Assembly (NCBI RefSeq): GCF_036231965.1
Contig: NZ_CP109499.1
Span: 5,952,001-6,016,000 of the forward strand
Direction of reading: 5' to 3'
Source of the DNA: Streptomyces sp. NBC_01428
GTDB lineage: Bacteria > Actinomycetota > Actinomycetes > Streptomycetales > Streptomycetaceae
Length of the DNA: 64,000 bases
Under the pieces are notes generated by a model. The model worked only from the letters and a program-made list of their open reading frames with translations, did no database searches and had not been told where the DNA came from. The position numbers and the translations under genes are program-made. Below, piece after piece: positions 48,428 to 56,763 of the stretch (position 1 is the first letter of the stretch; each line of letters opens with the position of its first letter).

Positions 48428-49432
48428 TTACTCGTAGTGGACGGTGGGCGGTTCCTTCGAGGGGGAGTCGTCCTTGAGGGTCGGCGCGAGCCACTTGTCG
48501 TAGGACTGGCGCCAGCCGTTCTTGCGGTAGTCCGCGAGGATCTGGTTCACCCGGCGGACCAGGTCGTCCGAGTCCTTGCGCATGGCCACGCCGTAGTACT
48601 CGGTGGTGAAGGTGTCGCCCTTCAGCCTGACCGTCGGGTCCTGCGCCGCCTGGCTCGCGGCGAGCGCGCCGTCGGTCACCACCGCGTCGGCCTCACCCAG
48701 CTGGAGCCGCACCAGGCAGTCGAGCTGGTTGGGGACGGTGATGACGGTGGCGGACGCGACCATCTTGTCGGTCGTCAGCTTGGCCAGGGCCGTCGATCCC
48801 GACGCCGCGCAGATCCTCTTGCCGGCGAGGCTCTTGTCGTACCCCGTGATCGAGGAGCTGTCCGGGGCGAGCACCTGTTGGCCGGTCTTGAAGTAGGGCG
48901 CGGAGAAGGCGACGTCCTTCAGCCGGTCGCAGGTGATCGTCATCGTGCGGACCACCATGTCGACCGTGCCGTCCTTGACGGCGGAGATGCGCTGGCTGGT
49001 GGGGATGGCGCGGAACTGGACGGCGTCCGGGTCGCCGAGGATGTCCTCGGCGATGGCGTGCACCAGGTCGATGTCGAAGCCCTCCAGGTCGCTGCCGGCC
49101 TTCGGGTTGTTCGGGTCGCGGTAGCCCCAGCGGTAGCTGTTCTGGTCGACGCCGACGATCAGCCGCCGGTCCTTGCGCGCCTTGATGGCCTCGATCGTCG
49201 GCCCGTCCGCGCTCGACGGCGCGGGGCTCCGGTCCTGCGGGTCGGTGCACTTCTCGGCCGTGGCCTGGGTGCCCCGGCCGAGGCCCTGACCGCCCAGACC
49301 CGCGCCGCCCTCCCCGTGCGCGTCGCTGAGCGGCAGCAGCAGCGCGAAGACGAGCGCGACCGCGCAGGCGACCGCCATCGCGCCCACACCGCCCCAGCCG
49401 CGCAGGCTCGCCCTCAGACGTCGTGCGATCAT
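48428..49432 (-). CDS. glnH: GlnH-like amino-acid-binding protein (SBP family 3), membrane anchored
   Basis: A 334-residue protein. An N-terminal hydrophobic segment (GAMAVACAVALVFALLLPLS) is followed by a type 3 periplasmic-binding domain. The domain contains LIVGVDQNSYRWGYRDPN, EGFDIDLVHAIAEDILG and AFSAPYFKTGQQVL. No lipobox is evident, so it may be anchored by its N-terminal helix. No amino-acid permease or ATPase adjoins it, which fits a sensor rather than a transporter. In mycobacteria, GlnH binds Asp/Glu and signals through GlnX to PknG. The ATG at 49432 has GGGGGAG upstream. Confidence 0.85.
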   Translation of the reverse strand: MIARRLRASLRGWGGVGAMAVACAVALVFALLLPLSDAHGEGGAGLGGQGLGRGTQATAEKCTDPQDRSPAPSSADGPTIEAIKARKDRRLIVGVDQNSYRWGYRDPNNPKAGSDLEGFDIDLVHAIAEDILGDPDAVQFRAIPTSQRISAVKDGTVDMVVRTMTITCDRLKDVAFSAPYFKTGQQVLAPDSSSITGYDKSLAGKRICAASGSTALAKLTTDKMVASATVITVPNQLDCLVRLQLGEADAVVTDGALAASQAAQDPTVRLKGDTFTTEYYGVAMRKDSDDLVRRVNQILADYRKNGWRQSYDKWLAPTLKDDSPSKEPPTVHYE

Positions 49433-49446
49433 CGCCGCTCCCCCTC

Positions 49447-50928
49447 TCACCGGTACTCCGAAAGCCTGCGCCCGACGCCGAACACCGCGCCGGCCGCGGC
49501 CAGTACCGCGAGGACCGCCGCGCCGACCGGAAGCCCGCTCATGGCCCCCAGGCCGTCGCTCGCCGCCTGCTTGAACTCGGTCTGCTCGTGCGTCAGCGCG
49601 CGCGTGAGGCTCTTGTCGACGCCGTTGAAGCACGCGCCCGTGGGCTTCTTGTCCGCGGAGCCGATGACCTTGTCGAGCGCGTCCTGGTACTTGCCCTGCT
49701 TGTCGAGCGCGCGGGCTTCCTTGTGGCGGACCTTCCACTCCTTCATGTTGGACGTCGCGGTCCGTACGGGCTGCTCACCCGCCGCGTCGTCCGCGAGGCT
49801 CGCCGCCACGGCGAGGCCCTTGGTGAGCTGCTTCATCTCCGTGTCGAACTCGCTGTCGTACAGGTCGACCGTCGTCTCGTCGGGCAGCGTCTTGGTCTCC
49901 GCGCCGCGGCTGACCAGGGTGAGGTTCTCGTTGCCCCGCGCCTTCAGGGACGCGATCTGCGCGTCGTGCAGCACGTTCAGGGACCGGACCCCGTGCTCGT
50001 AGGACTCGTCGAGCCCGGCCCGGGCGAGGGTGTGCCCGACGGCCAGCCACAGCAGGACGACCACGGACGCGGCGGTCGCGGCGGCCAGGCCCTGGTTCAT
50101 CACGCGGTTCGTCCGGCGGTAGTTGCGCCGCTGCGCCCACACGAGCGCGCCGAGCGCGACGAGGCCGAGGGCGATCGCCGCCCACGGGTAGGGCTTCGCC
50201 TCGGCGTAGTCCGCGTTCAGCCGCTGGTTCTCCCGCGTGTAGAGCTGCTGGGCCTTCGGCAGCATCTGTTCCTGCATCTTCTCGTTCGCGTACCGCAGAT
50301 AGGCGCCGCCCAGCGGGAAGCCCTGCCGGTTGTTGGCGCGGGCGCGCTCGACCAGGCCGGTGTACTCGGGCAGCAGCCTGTTCAGGTCGGCGATCGTGGC
50401 CGCCGAAGCGGAGCCGGGGTCACTGCTGTTGGCCGCGGTGACGAGCTTCTCCGAAGCCGTCCGGATGTCCCGGTCGTACTGGTCCCGGGACTCCTGCGTC
50501 TCCTGGCCGCCCGCCAGGAAGCCGCTGGCGGCCGCGGTGTTGGCGTCGGCGAGGGAGCGGTAGATGTCGGCCGCGCTCGCGCTCAGCGGCTGGCTGCTGT
50601 TCAGCACGTTGTCCGCGGCGTCCGAGCGCTGCGTCATCTGCAGGGCGGTGACCGCGCCGAAGGCGACGACCAGCAGGGCCAGGAGCGCGCCGATGATCCG
50701 CAGGCGTCCGGGCTCCGTCGTCGCCGCGGCGCGCAGCCGGTCCACGCCCTCCGCCCACGCCGTACGCCGGGGCGGAGCGGCCGGTGCCGCGGTGGTCACC
50801 GGCGGCGGCCCCTGGGGAACTCCGGGCCCGGCCGGCGGCACGGGAGGTCCGGACTGCGGCGGCACGGCCGGCATCGTCGGGGCGCCCCGACCCGGTGGCG
50901 CCGCACTGCCTTTCGGCGGCTGTGTCAC
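49447..50928 (-). CDS. glnX: GlnX-like four-helix sensor membrane protein
   Basis: A 493-residue protein. A Pro-rich cytoplasmic N-terminus of about 55 residues leads to a first membrane helix (IIGALLALLVVAFGAVTAL), a long extracytoplasmic helical region, two adjacent helices mid-protein (WAAIALGLVALGALVWA and ASVVVLLWLAVGHTL), a second extracytoplasmic helical region and a last helix near the C-terminus (VGAAVLAVLAAAGAVFG). This duplicated sensor-like layout matches mycobacterial GlnX. It is the first gene of the operon. It could pass ligand status of the GlnH-like protein to the kinase. Confidence 0.78.
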   Translation of the reverse strand: MTQPPKGSAAPPGRGAPTMPAVPPQSGPPVPPAGPGVPQGPPPVTTAAPAAPPRRTAWAEGVDRLRAAATTEPGRLRIIGALLALLVVAFGAVTALQMTQRSDAADNVLNSSQPLSASAADIYRSLADANTAAASGFLAGGQETQESRDQYDRDIRTASEKLVTAANSSDPGSASAATIADLNRLLPEYTGLVERARANNRQGFPLGGAYLRYANEKMQEQMLPKAQQLYTRENQRLNADYAEAKPYPWAAIALGLVALGALVWAQRRNYRRTNRVMNQGLAAATAASVVVLLWLAVGHTLARAGLDESYEHGVRSLNVLHDAQIASLKARGNENLTLVSRGAETKTLPDETTVDLYDSEFDTEMKQLTKGLAVAASLADDAAGEQPVRTATSNMKEWKVRHKEARALDKQGKYQDALDKVIGSADKKPTGACFNGVDKSLTRALTHEQTEFKQAASDGLGAMSGLPVGAAVLAVLAAAGAVFGVGRRLSEYR

Positions 50929-51151
50929 TTGACCTCCCCCATGGTCATCCGTCCGGTCGCGCTCGCCGCGGACGCGGCCGGCGCGGCCGTACGGCGTAGG
51001 TGCACGGCGGCAAGTATCGCCGCCGGGACCGGCATCCGCACAGGCCTTGCCTGGATCTTGTTCGGATCACGGCGCAGCACGAAATCGCCGGCACCGCCCC
51101 CTGCCCATGAACACGTGTTCCGGTCCGGTTCGGTTCCCGCGCCGGCGCGGC

Positions 51152-51189
51152 GGAACGCGGGGGCGCCCCCGCGCGCGCCCCCGCGTTCC
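51152..51189 (-). terminator. Terminator at the end of the csn operon
   Basis: A perfect 15-base-pair inverted repeat (51152-51166 with 51175-51189) with an eight-base loop lies 11 bases beyond the csnK stop. Confidence 0.85.
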
Positions 51190-51199
51190 ACCGGTCCGG

Positions 51200-52222
51200 T
51201 CAGACCCCTTCGTAGAAGGCCCGCACGCGCGCGTGGACGTCGTGCCCCGCGCTCACCCGGTCCAGGCCGAGCAGCGCCGCACCCAGCACGGGCGGGGCCG
51301 CGACCACCTGCGGGACCGCCTTCGGGGCGCGGGCGGCGAGGAGTTCGGCGATCCGGTCGTCGAGCTGCGGATGCCGGGCCGCGAGGATGCTGCCGCCGAG
51401 GAGGACCGGAGTCTCCTCCGTGAGCAGGTCGAGGCGGGTCAGCGCCACCGTGGCCATGGCGACCACCTCCTCCGCGAGCCGGTCGACGAGCCCGCGGGCC
51501 ACCGGGTCGCCGTCCACGGCGGTGGCGAACAGGACCGGGGTCAGTTCGTGCCGGCGCGCGTTGCCGATGTGCTCCAGGTGGAGCGCCTCGATGAGCGCGT
51601 ACATGGAGTCCAGGCCGAAGTGCGCGGGCAGGGTGCGGGAAAGGGCGGTGGGTCCGCCCCGGCCGTCCTCCGCCCGTGCCGCGTGCCACAGGGCCTCCTC
51701 GGCCAGACCCCAGCCGCCGCCCCAGTCGCCGGAGATGCGGCCGATGGCGGGGAAGCGGGCGGTACGGCCGTCGGGACGCATGCCGACGCAGTTGATGCCG
51801 GCACCGCACACCACGGCGACACCGCGCGGGTCGGCTATCCCGGCGCGCAGGATCGCGAACGTGTCGTTGCGCACCTCCACGCCCGCGCCCCACGCCCGCG
51901 CGTCCAGCGCCGCCGCCAACTGCTCCTCCTCCACCGGAAGATCGGCGTTGGCGAGACAGGCGGAGACGTGCTCGACCGAGGTGACGCCCGCCTCCGCGAA
52001 GGCCCGCCGCACGGCGTCGGCGAGCACGTCGACCGCGGTCTCGACACCGACCACCGGGGGCCGGAAGCCGCCGCCGCGCGCGGTGCCGGTGACCCGGCCG
52101 TCCGCGGTGACCACGGCGACGTCGGTCTTGCTGTTCCCCGCGTCGATGGCCAGCACGAGGCCGGTGGGGTCTGCGGGGCCGGACCCGGCGGCCGTCCCGG
52201 CGCCGGACTCCGTCGAGGTCAT
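51200..52222 (-). CDS. csnK: BadF/BadG-type sugar kinase (CsnK, amino-sugar kinase)
   Basis: A 340-residue ASKHA-fold kinase of the BadF/N-acetylglucosamine kinase family. The phosphate-1 motif is VLAIDAGNSKTDVAVV, and VVCGAGINCVG and ISGDWGGGWGLAEEALWHAA are the later phosphate and hinge motifs. The ATG at 52222 overlaps the csnH stop (ATGA). It is the last gene of an operon for uptake and breakdown of chitosan oligosaccharides. It should phosphorylate glucosamine or GlcNAc released inside the cell. The csn name rests on gene order recalled from S. coelicolor. Confidence 0.83.
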   Translation of the reverse strand: MTSTESGAGTAAGSGPADPTGLVLAIDAGNSKTDVAVVTADGRVTGTARGGGFRPPVVGVETAVDVLADAVRRAFAEAGVTSVEHVSACLANADLPVEEEQLAAALDARAWGAGVEVRNDTFAILRAGIADPRGVAVVCGAGINCVGMRPDGRTARFPAIGRISGDWGGGWGLAEEALWHAARAEDGRGGPTALSRTLPAHFGLDSMYALIEALHLEHIGNARRHELTPVLFATAVDGDPVARGLVDRLAEEVVAMATVALTRLDLLTEETPVLLGGSILAARHPQLDDRIAELLAARAPKAVPQVVAAPPVLGAALLGLDRVSAGHDVHARVRAFYEGV

Positions 52223-53484
52223 GCCCACGCGAGGTGCTCCCGGTTGTGCGCGATCAGCTGGTCGGTCAGGGTGTCGGCGTAGGCGTACTGGCCGATCAGG
52301 GGGTGGGCGAGCAGGGCGCGGAAGACCCGGTCGCGGCCGCCGCGCAGGGCGGCCTCCAGAGCGAGGTCCTCGTACGCCGTCACGTTCGCCATGAGACCCG
52401 CGTACAGCGGGTCCACGGCCGGCACCGCGAGCGGCGTCGGGCCCTTGGCGTTGATCGCGGCCTGCACCTCGATCACCGCGTCGTCCGGCAGGAACGGCAG
52501 GGTTCCCCGGTTGTACGTGTTCACCACCTGATAGGGGCTGCCGCCTCCGCCGAGCAGCGACGCGGCGAGGTCCACGGCGGCCTCCGAGTAGAAGGCGCCG
52601 CCGCGACGGGCCAGCAGCTCCGGCTTCTCGTCGAGCGCCGGGTCGCCGTACATGGTCAGCAACTGCCGCTCCATCTCGGCGACTTCGGCGGCCCGGGAGG
52701 GCTTGGTGCGCAGCTCCTCGACGACGGCGTCGTGCGCGTAGAAGTAGCGCAGGTAGTACGAGGGGACCACGCCGAGCCGGTCGACGAGGCTGCGGGGCAG
52801 CCGCAGGTCGTCGGCGACGGCGTCCCCGTGCTCGGCGAGCAGCTTGGGCAGCACGTTCTCGCCCTCGGGGCCGCCGAGGCGCACCCCGGTCTCCCAGGTG
52901 AGGTGGTTGAGGCCCACGTGGTCGAGGTGCACGTCGGCGGGGGAGACGCCGAGCAGGCCGGCGAACTTCCGCTGGAAGCCGATCGCCACGTTGCACAGGC
53001 CGACCGTCTTGTGGCCCGCTTGGAGGAGGGCACGGGTGACGATGCCGACCGGGTTGGTGAAGTCGATGATCCAGGCGTCCGGGTTGCTGCGGCGGACCCG
53101 CTCGGCGATGTCCAGCACCACCGGGACGGTCCGCAGCGCCTTGGCCAGACCGCCCGCGCCCGTCGTCTCCTGTCCGACGCAGCCGCACTCCAGCGGCCAC
53201 GTCTCGTCCTGCTGGCGGGCCGCCTGGCCGCCGACCCGGAGCTGCAGGAGCACCGCGTCGGCGCCCTCCACGCCCGCGTCGAGGTCGGAGGTCGTGACGA
53301 TCCTGCCGGGATGGCCCTGCTTGGCGAAGATGCGCCGCGCCAGGCCGCCCACCAGCTCCAGGCGTTCGGCCGCCGGGTCCACGAGGACGAGTTCCTCGAC
53401 CGGCAGGGTGTCCCGCAACCGGGCGAATCCGTCGATGAGTTCGGGGGTGTAGGTCGACCCTCCGCCGACCACGGTGAGTTTCAT
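52219..53484 (-). CDS. csnH: Family 4 glycoside hydrolase (CsnH, 6-phospho-beta-glucosidase-like)
   Basis: A 421-residue NAD- and metal-dependent GH4 enzyme. The N-terminus carries KLTVVGGGSTYTPELI. The metal/substrate motifs are VGLCNVAIGFQRK and DHVGLNHLTW, with DFTNPVGIVT in between. GH4 enzymes cleave by oxidation at C3 and elimination. In this operon the substrate is probably an imported glucosamine disaccharide or its phosphate. The ATG at 53484 has GAAGGG upstream and lies two bases after the permease stop. Confidence 0.86.
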   Translation of the reverse strand: MKLTVVGGGSTYTPELIDGFARLRDTLPVEELVLVDPAAERLELVGGLARRIFAKQGHPGRIVTTSDLDAGVEGADAVLLQLRVGGQAARQQDETWPLECGCVGQETTGAGGLAKALRTVPVVLDIAERVRRSNPDAWIIDFTNPVGIVTRALLQAGHKTVGLCNVAIGFQRKFAGLLGVSPADVHLDHVGLNHLTWETGVRLGGPEGENVLPKLLAEHGDAVADDLRLPRSLVDRLGVVPSYYLRYFYAHDAVVEELRTKPSRAAEVAEMERQLLTMYGDPALDEKPELLARRGGAFYSEAAVDLAASLLGGGGSPYQVVNTYNRGTLPFLPDDAVIEVQAAINAKGPTPLAVPAVDPLYAGLMANVTAYEDLALEAALRGGRDRVFRALLAHPLIGQYAYADTLTDQLIAHNREHLAWA

Positions 53485-53486
53485 GG

Positions 53487-54380
53487 TTAACCCTTCACTC
53501 CGGTGAGCGTGACACCCTCGACGAACGCCTTCTGCGCGAAGAAGAACACGAGGATCACGGGGGCCATGACCAGAACGGTCGCGGCCATGGTGAGATTCCA
53601 GTCGGTGTGGTGCGCGCCCTTGAACGACTCCAGGCCGTAGGACAGGGTCCAGGCGCCCTGGTTCTCCGAGGCGTAGATCTGCGGTCCGAAGTAGTCGTTC
53701 CAGGCGTAGAAGAACTGGAACAGCGCGACGGCCGCGATACCGGGCTTCGCCATCGGCAGGACGACCCTCAGCAGGGTCCGCAGATCCCCGCAGCCGTCGA
53801 CCTTGGCGGCGTCCAGGTACTCGTTCGGGATGGTCATCAGGAACTGGCGCAGCAGGAAGATGGAGAACGCGTCGCCGAACGCCATCGGGATGATCAGCGG
53901 CCACAGCGTTCCGGACAGGTCCAGCTGCTTGGCCCAGAACAGGTACATCGGGATGATCACGACCTGCGGCGGCAGCATCATCATCGAGATGACCAGCATC
54001 AGGGACAGGTTCCGGCCCCGGAAGCGGAACTTGGCGAGCGCGTAGGCGACCGGGATCGACGAGACGACGGTCAGCACGGTGCCGAAGCCCGCGTAGAGCA
54101 GGGTGTTCTTCCACCAGGTGAGGAAGCCCGGGGTGTCGAAGACCTTCTTGTAGTTGCCCCATTCCCAGGTGTGCGGGATCAGGTCGCGGCTGAGTGCCTG
54201 GCTGTCGCTCATCAGCGAGGTCAGGAACACGAACACGAAGGGCAGGACGAAGAAGAGGGCGGCGGCGAGGCCGAGCGAGTGGATCGCCACCCACTCCAGG
54301 AGCGCCTTGCGGCGGGCGGTGCGTTCGGCGGGGGAGACGGGCTTCGTCAGTTCCGCCGGCTTGTCGAGTACGTGGGTCAT
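53487..54380 (-). CDS. csnG: Carbohydrate ABC transporter permease (CsnG, MalG type)
   Basis: A 297-residue inner-membrane permease with six hydrophobic segments. The MalG-type EAA loop is DAAKVDGCGDLRTLLRVVLP, which contacts the ATPase. No ATPase gene is in the operon. Streptomyces sugar importers of this type commonly share the multipurpose ATPase MsiK encoded elsewhere. It begins three bases after the stop of the partner permease gene. It carries oligosaccharides into the cell together with CsnE and CsnF. Confidence 0.88.
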   Translation of the reverse strand: MTHVLDKPAELTKPVSPAERTARRKALLEWVAIHSLGLAAALFFVLPFVFVFLTSLMSDSQALSRDLIPHTWEWGNYKKVFDTPGFLTWWKNTLLYAGFGTVLTVVSSIPVAYALAKFRFRGRNLSLMLVISMMMLPPQVVIIPMYLFWAKQLDLSGTLWPLIIPMAFGDAFSIFLLRQFLMTIPNEYLDAAKVDGCGDLRTLLRVVLPMAKPGIAAVALFQFFYAWNDYFGPQIYASENQGAWTLSYGLESFKGAHHTDWNLTMAATVLVMAPVILVFFFAQKAFVEGVTLTGVKG

Positions 54381-54383
54381 CGG

Positions 54384-55325
54384 TCAGTCACCTGCCTGGA
54401 TGAGACCGCCCCGGCGCCGCATCAGGAACGCGGTGAACACCATGGACAGGGCGAACAGCACGAGCGCGACCACACAGGCGGAGCCGTAGTCGAAGCGCTG
54501 GAAGCCGAGGTTGTAGACGAGCTGGGGCAGGGTGAGCGTCGACTTGTCGGGATAGCCGGGCTCGAACTGCGTGCCGGCGCCCTGGATGACGCCCGAGGCG
54601 ACCTTCCCGGCGATCAGCGGCTGCGTGTAGTACTGCATGGTCTGGATCACGCCGGTGACCACGGCGAACATCACGATGGGCGAGATGTTCGGCAGGGTGA
54701 CGTACCGGAAGCGCTGCCAGGCGGAGGCGCCGTCCAGCTCGGCGGCCTCGTACTGCTCGGTCGGCACGTCGAGCAGCGCGGCCATGAAGATGACCATCAG
54801 GTCGCCGATGCCCCACAGGGCGAGCAGGGTGAGGGCCGGCTTGGACCAGGAGGGGTCGTTGAACCAGCCGGGGGCCGGGATGCCGACCTTCTCCAGGATC
54901 GAGTTGACCGGTCCCGTGCCGGGGTTGAGCAGGAAGGCGAAGGCCATGGTGGCCGCCACCGGCGGAGCGAGGTAGGGCAGGTAGAAGAGGGTGCGGAAGA
55001 CACCCGTGGCCGTCTTGATCTTCGTGATCAGCAGGCCCACGCCGAGTCCGAACAGGACGCGGAGGGTCACCATGACGAGGACCAGCCACAGGGTGTTGCG
55101 CAACGCGGGCCAGAACAGCGGGTAGTTCTCGAAGACGTAACGCCAGTTCTTCGTCCCCGCCCACGTCGGCGGCTTGAAGCCGTCGTAGTGCATGAAGGAG
55201 AAGTAGACGGTCGAGAGCAGCGGGTAGGCGAAGAAGACCGCGAACCCGATCAACCAGGGCGACATGAAGGCGAGGGTCCGAAGCGCCGCCCTGCGGCGCT
55301 TCGAAGCCAGCGTGACAGTGCTCAT
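54384..55325 (-). CDS. csnF: Carbohydrate ABC transporter permease (CsnF, MalF type)
   Basis: A 313-residue permease with six membrane helices. Its MalF-type EAA loop is AAELDGASAWQRFRYVTLPN. It opens with a basic cytoplasmic stretch (SKRRRAALRTLAFMSPWLIG). It lies seven bases after the binding-protein gene and is the heterodimer partner of CsnG. The transported sugar is inferred from the operon (CsnR-type operator, GH4 and amino-sugar kinase), not from the permease itself. Confidence 0.88.
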   Translation of the reverse strand: MSTVTLASKRRRAALRTLAFMSPWLIGFAVFFAYPLLSTVYFSFMHYDGFKPPTWAGTKNWRYVFENYPLFWPALRNTLWLVLVMVTLRVLFGLGVGLLITKIKTATGVFRTLFYLPYLAPPVAATMAFAFLLNPGTGPVNSILEKVGIPAPGWFNDPSWSKPALTLLALWGIGDLMVIFMAALLDVPTEQYEAAELDGASAWQRFRYVTLPNISPIVMFAVVTGVIQTMQYYTQPLIAGKVASGVIQGAGTQFEPGYPDKSTLTLPQLVYNLGFQRFDYGSACVVALVLFALSMVFTAFLMRRRGGLIQAGD

Positions 55326-55332
55326 CGGGTGG

Positions 55333-56670
55333 CTACTTCGCCTGCGCGATGTCCGTGTCGATCTGCTTGGCGGTGGATTCCAGGCCCGCCTTCAGATCCT
55401 TCGTCTTGCCGCTCTCGTAGTCGTATCCGAACTGCTGGAGCGTCACGAGGTAGGTGCCGCCGTTGATGGACGCCGGCGTGGTCGTGGAGTTCGGGTTCGA
55501 CGCGATGTCCAGGAACGTCTTGAACCGCGGGTCGTACTTCAGCTTCGGCGACTTGAGGGCGGCGAGCGTCGAGGGCACGTTGTGGATGGCGTTGGCGAAG
55601 CCGACCACCGCGTCCGTGTCCGTCGTCATGTACTTGACGAACTCCCAGGCCGCGTTCTGCTTCTTGCTGGTGGCCGCGATGCCCGCGATGGTGCCGGTGA
55701 TGTAGCCCTTGCCGTACTGGTCCGCCTGGTCGTCCGGGACGGGCAGCGGGGCGACGCCGATCTCGAAGCCGGGCTTGGCCTCCTCGGCCATGCCGAGCCG
55801 CCACTCGCCGTCCAGCTGCATGGCGACCTGACCGGTGTGGAAGGGGTGCTTGGGGCCCCACTCGTCACCGAGCTTGGAGCGGTAGGTCTCCAGCTTCTTG
55901 AAGCCGCCGAGCTCGTCGACCAGCTTCTTCTGGAGGGTGAAACCGGCCGTGAAGGCGGGGTCCTTGGCGACGTTCGACTTGCCGCTGCCGTCGAAGTACG
56001 TCGGCGAGAACTGCCCGAAGTAGTGCTCGGTGGTGGACTCCCAGCCGTGGTAGTTCGGCATGAAGCCGAGCTGCGAATACGAGTCGCCCTTGGCGACGGT
56101 GAGCTTCTTGGCGTCCTTCTCGAACTCCGACCAGGTCTTCGGCGGGGAGGAGATCCCGGCCTTCTCGAAGGCGGTCTTGTTGTAGTAGAGGCCGTACGCG
56201 TCACCGAGCAGCGGCACCGTGCAGCGGTTGCCGTCGAACTGGGTGTACTCGTTCATCGCCTTCGGGAACGTCGTCTCCGGGTCGATGTCCGACTTCTTGA
56301 AGAAGGGGTTGAGGTCGACCAGCGCGCCCGAGGAGCAGAACTTGCCCACGTTGTTCGTGGTGAACGAGGAGATCACGTCGGGCGCCTTGTCACCGCCGGC
56401 CCGCAGCGCCTGGTTGATCTTGTCGTCCGTCATGTTGGCGACGACGTTGACGTGGATGTTGGGGTGCGCCTTCTCGAAGCCGGCGACCATCGACTTGACG
56501 GCCTTGACCTCGCCCGGCGCGCTCCAGGCGTGCCAGAAGTTGATCGTCTGTTCCTTGGACGCGTCGTCGCTCCCGCCGCTGTCGGACTGGCCGGTACACG
56601 CGGTGGCGAAGAGGGCTATCGAGGCGGAGGCGGCGAGCGCGACCGCCGCCTTTCGGGATATTCCGGGCAT
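55333..56670 (-). CDS. csnE: Sugar-binding lipoprotein of ABC transporter (CsnE)
   Basis: A 445-residue extracellular solute-binding protein, family 1. The lipobox LFATAC places the lipidated Cys at residue 25, after a basic, hydrophobic signal. The mature part starts with a Ser/Gly/Asp spacer, then QTINFWHAWSAPGEVKAVKS, typical of oligosaccharide-binding proteins. It should capture chitosan-derived glucosamine oligosaccharides for CsnF and CsnG. The ATG at 56670 follows AGGGAGA. It is 93 bases downstream of the regulator gene, and I see no separate operator in that gap. Confidence 0.9.
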   Translation of the reverse strand: MPGISRKAAVALAASASIALFATACTGQSDSGGSDDASKEQTINFWHAWSAPGEVKAVKSMVAGFEKAHPNIHVNVVANMTDDKINQALRAGGDKAPDVISSFTTNNVGKFCSSGALVDLNPFFKKSDIDPETTFPKAMNEYTQFDGNRCTVPLLGDAYGLYYNKTAFEKAGISSPPKTWSEFEKDAKKLTVAKGDSYSQLGFMPNYHGWESTTEHYFGQFSPTYFDGSGKSNVAKDPAFTAGFTLQKKLVDELGGFKKLETYRSKLGDEWGPKHPFHTGQVAMQLDGEWRLGMAEEAKPGFEIGVAPLPVPDDQADQYGKGYITGTIAGIAATSKKQNAAWEFVKYMTTDTDAVVGFANAIHNVPSTLAALKSPKLKYDPRFKTFLDIASNPNSTTTPASINGGTYLVTLQQFGYDYESGKTKDLKAGLESTAKQIDTDIAQAK

Positions 56671-56763
56671 GACGAGATCTCCCTGCGAAGGACGGGGCGG
56701 AACGGGGTGACGGGCGGGACGGTGACGGTGATGGGCTCGGCGGTGCCGAGTCGGTGGTGCGGA

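Noticed and set aside
40150..50928. Tellurite resistance (ter) operon
   Set aside because: The vWA, phosphatase and kinase trio recalls TerY-P, but no TerD, TerC or related genes are present, so only the resemblance is reported.
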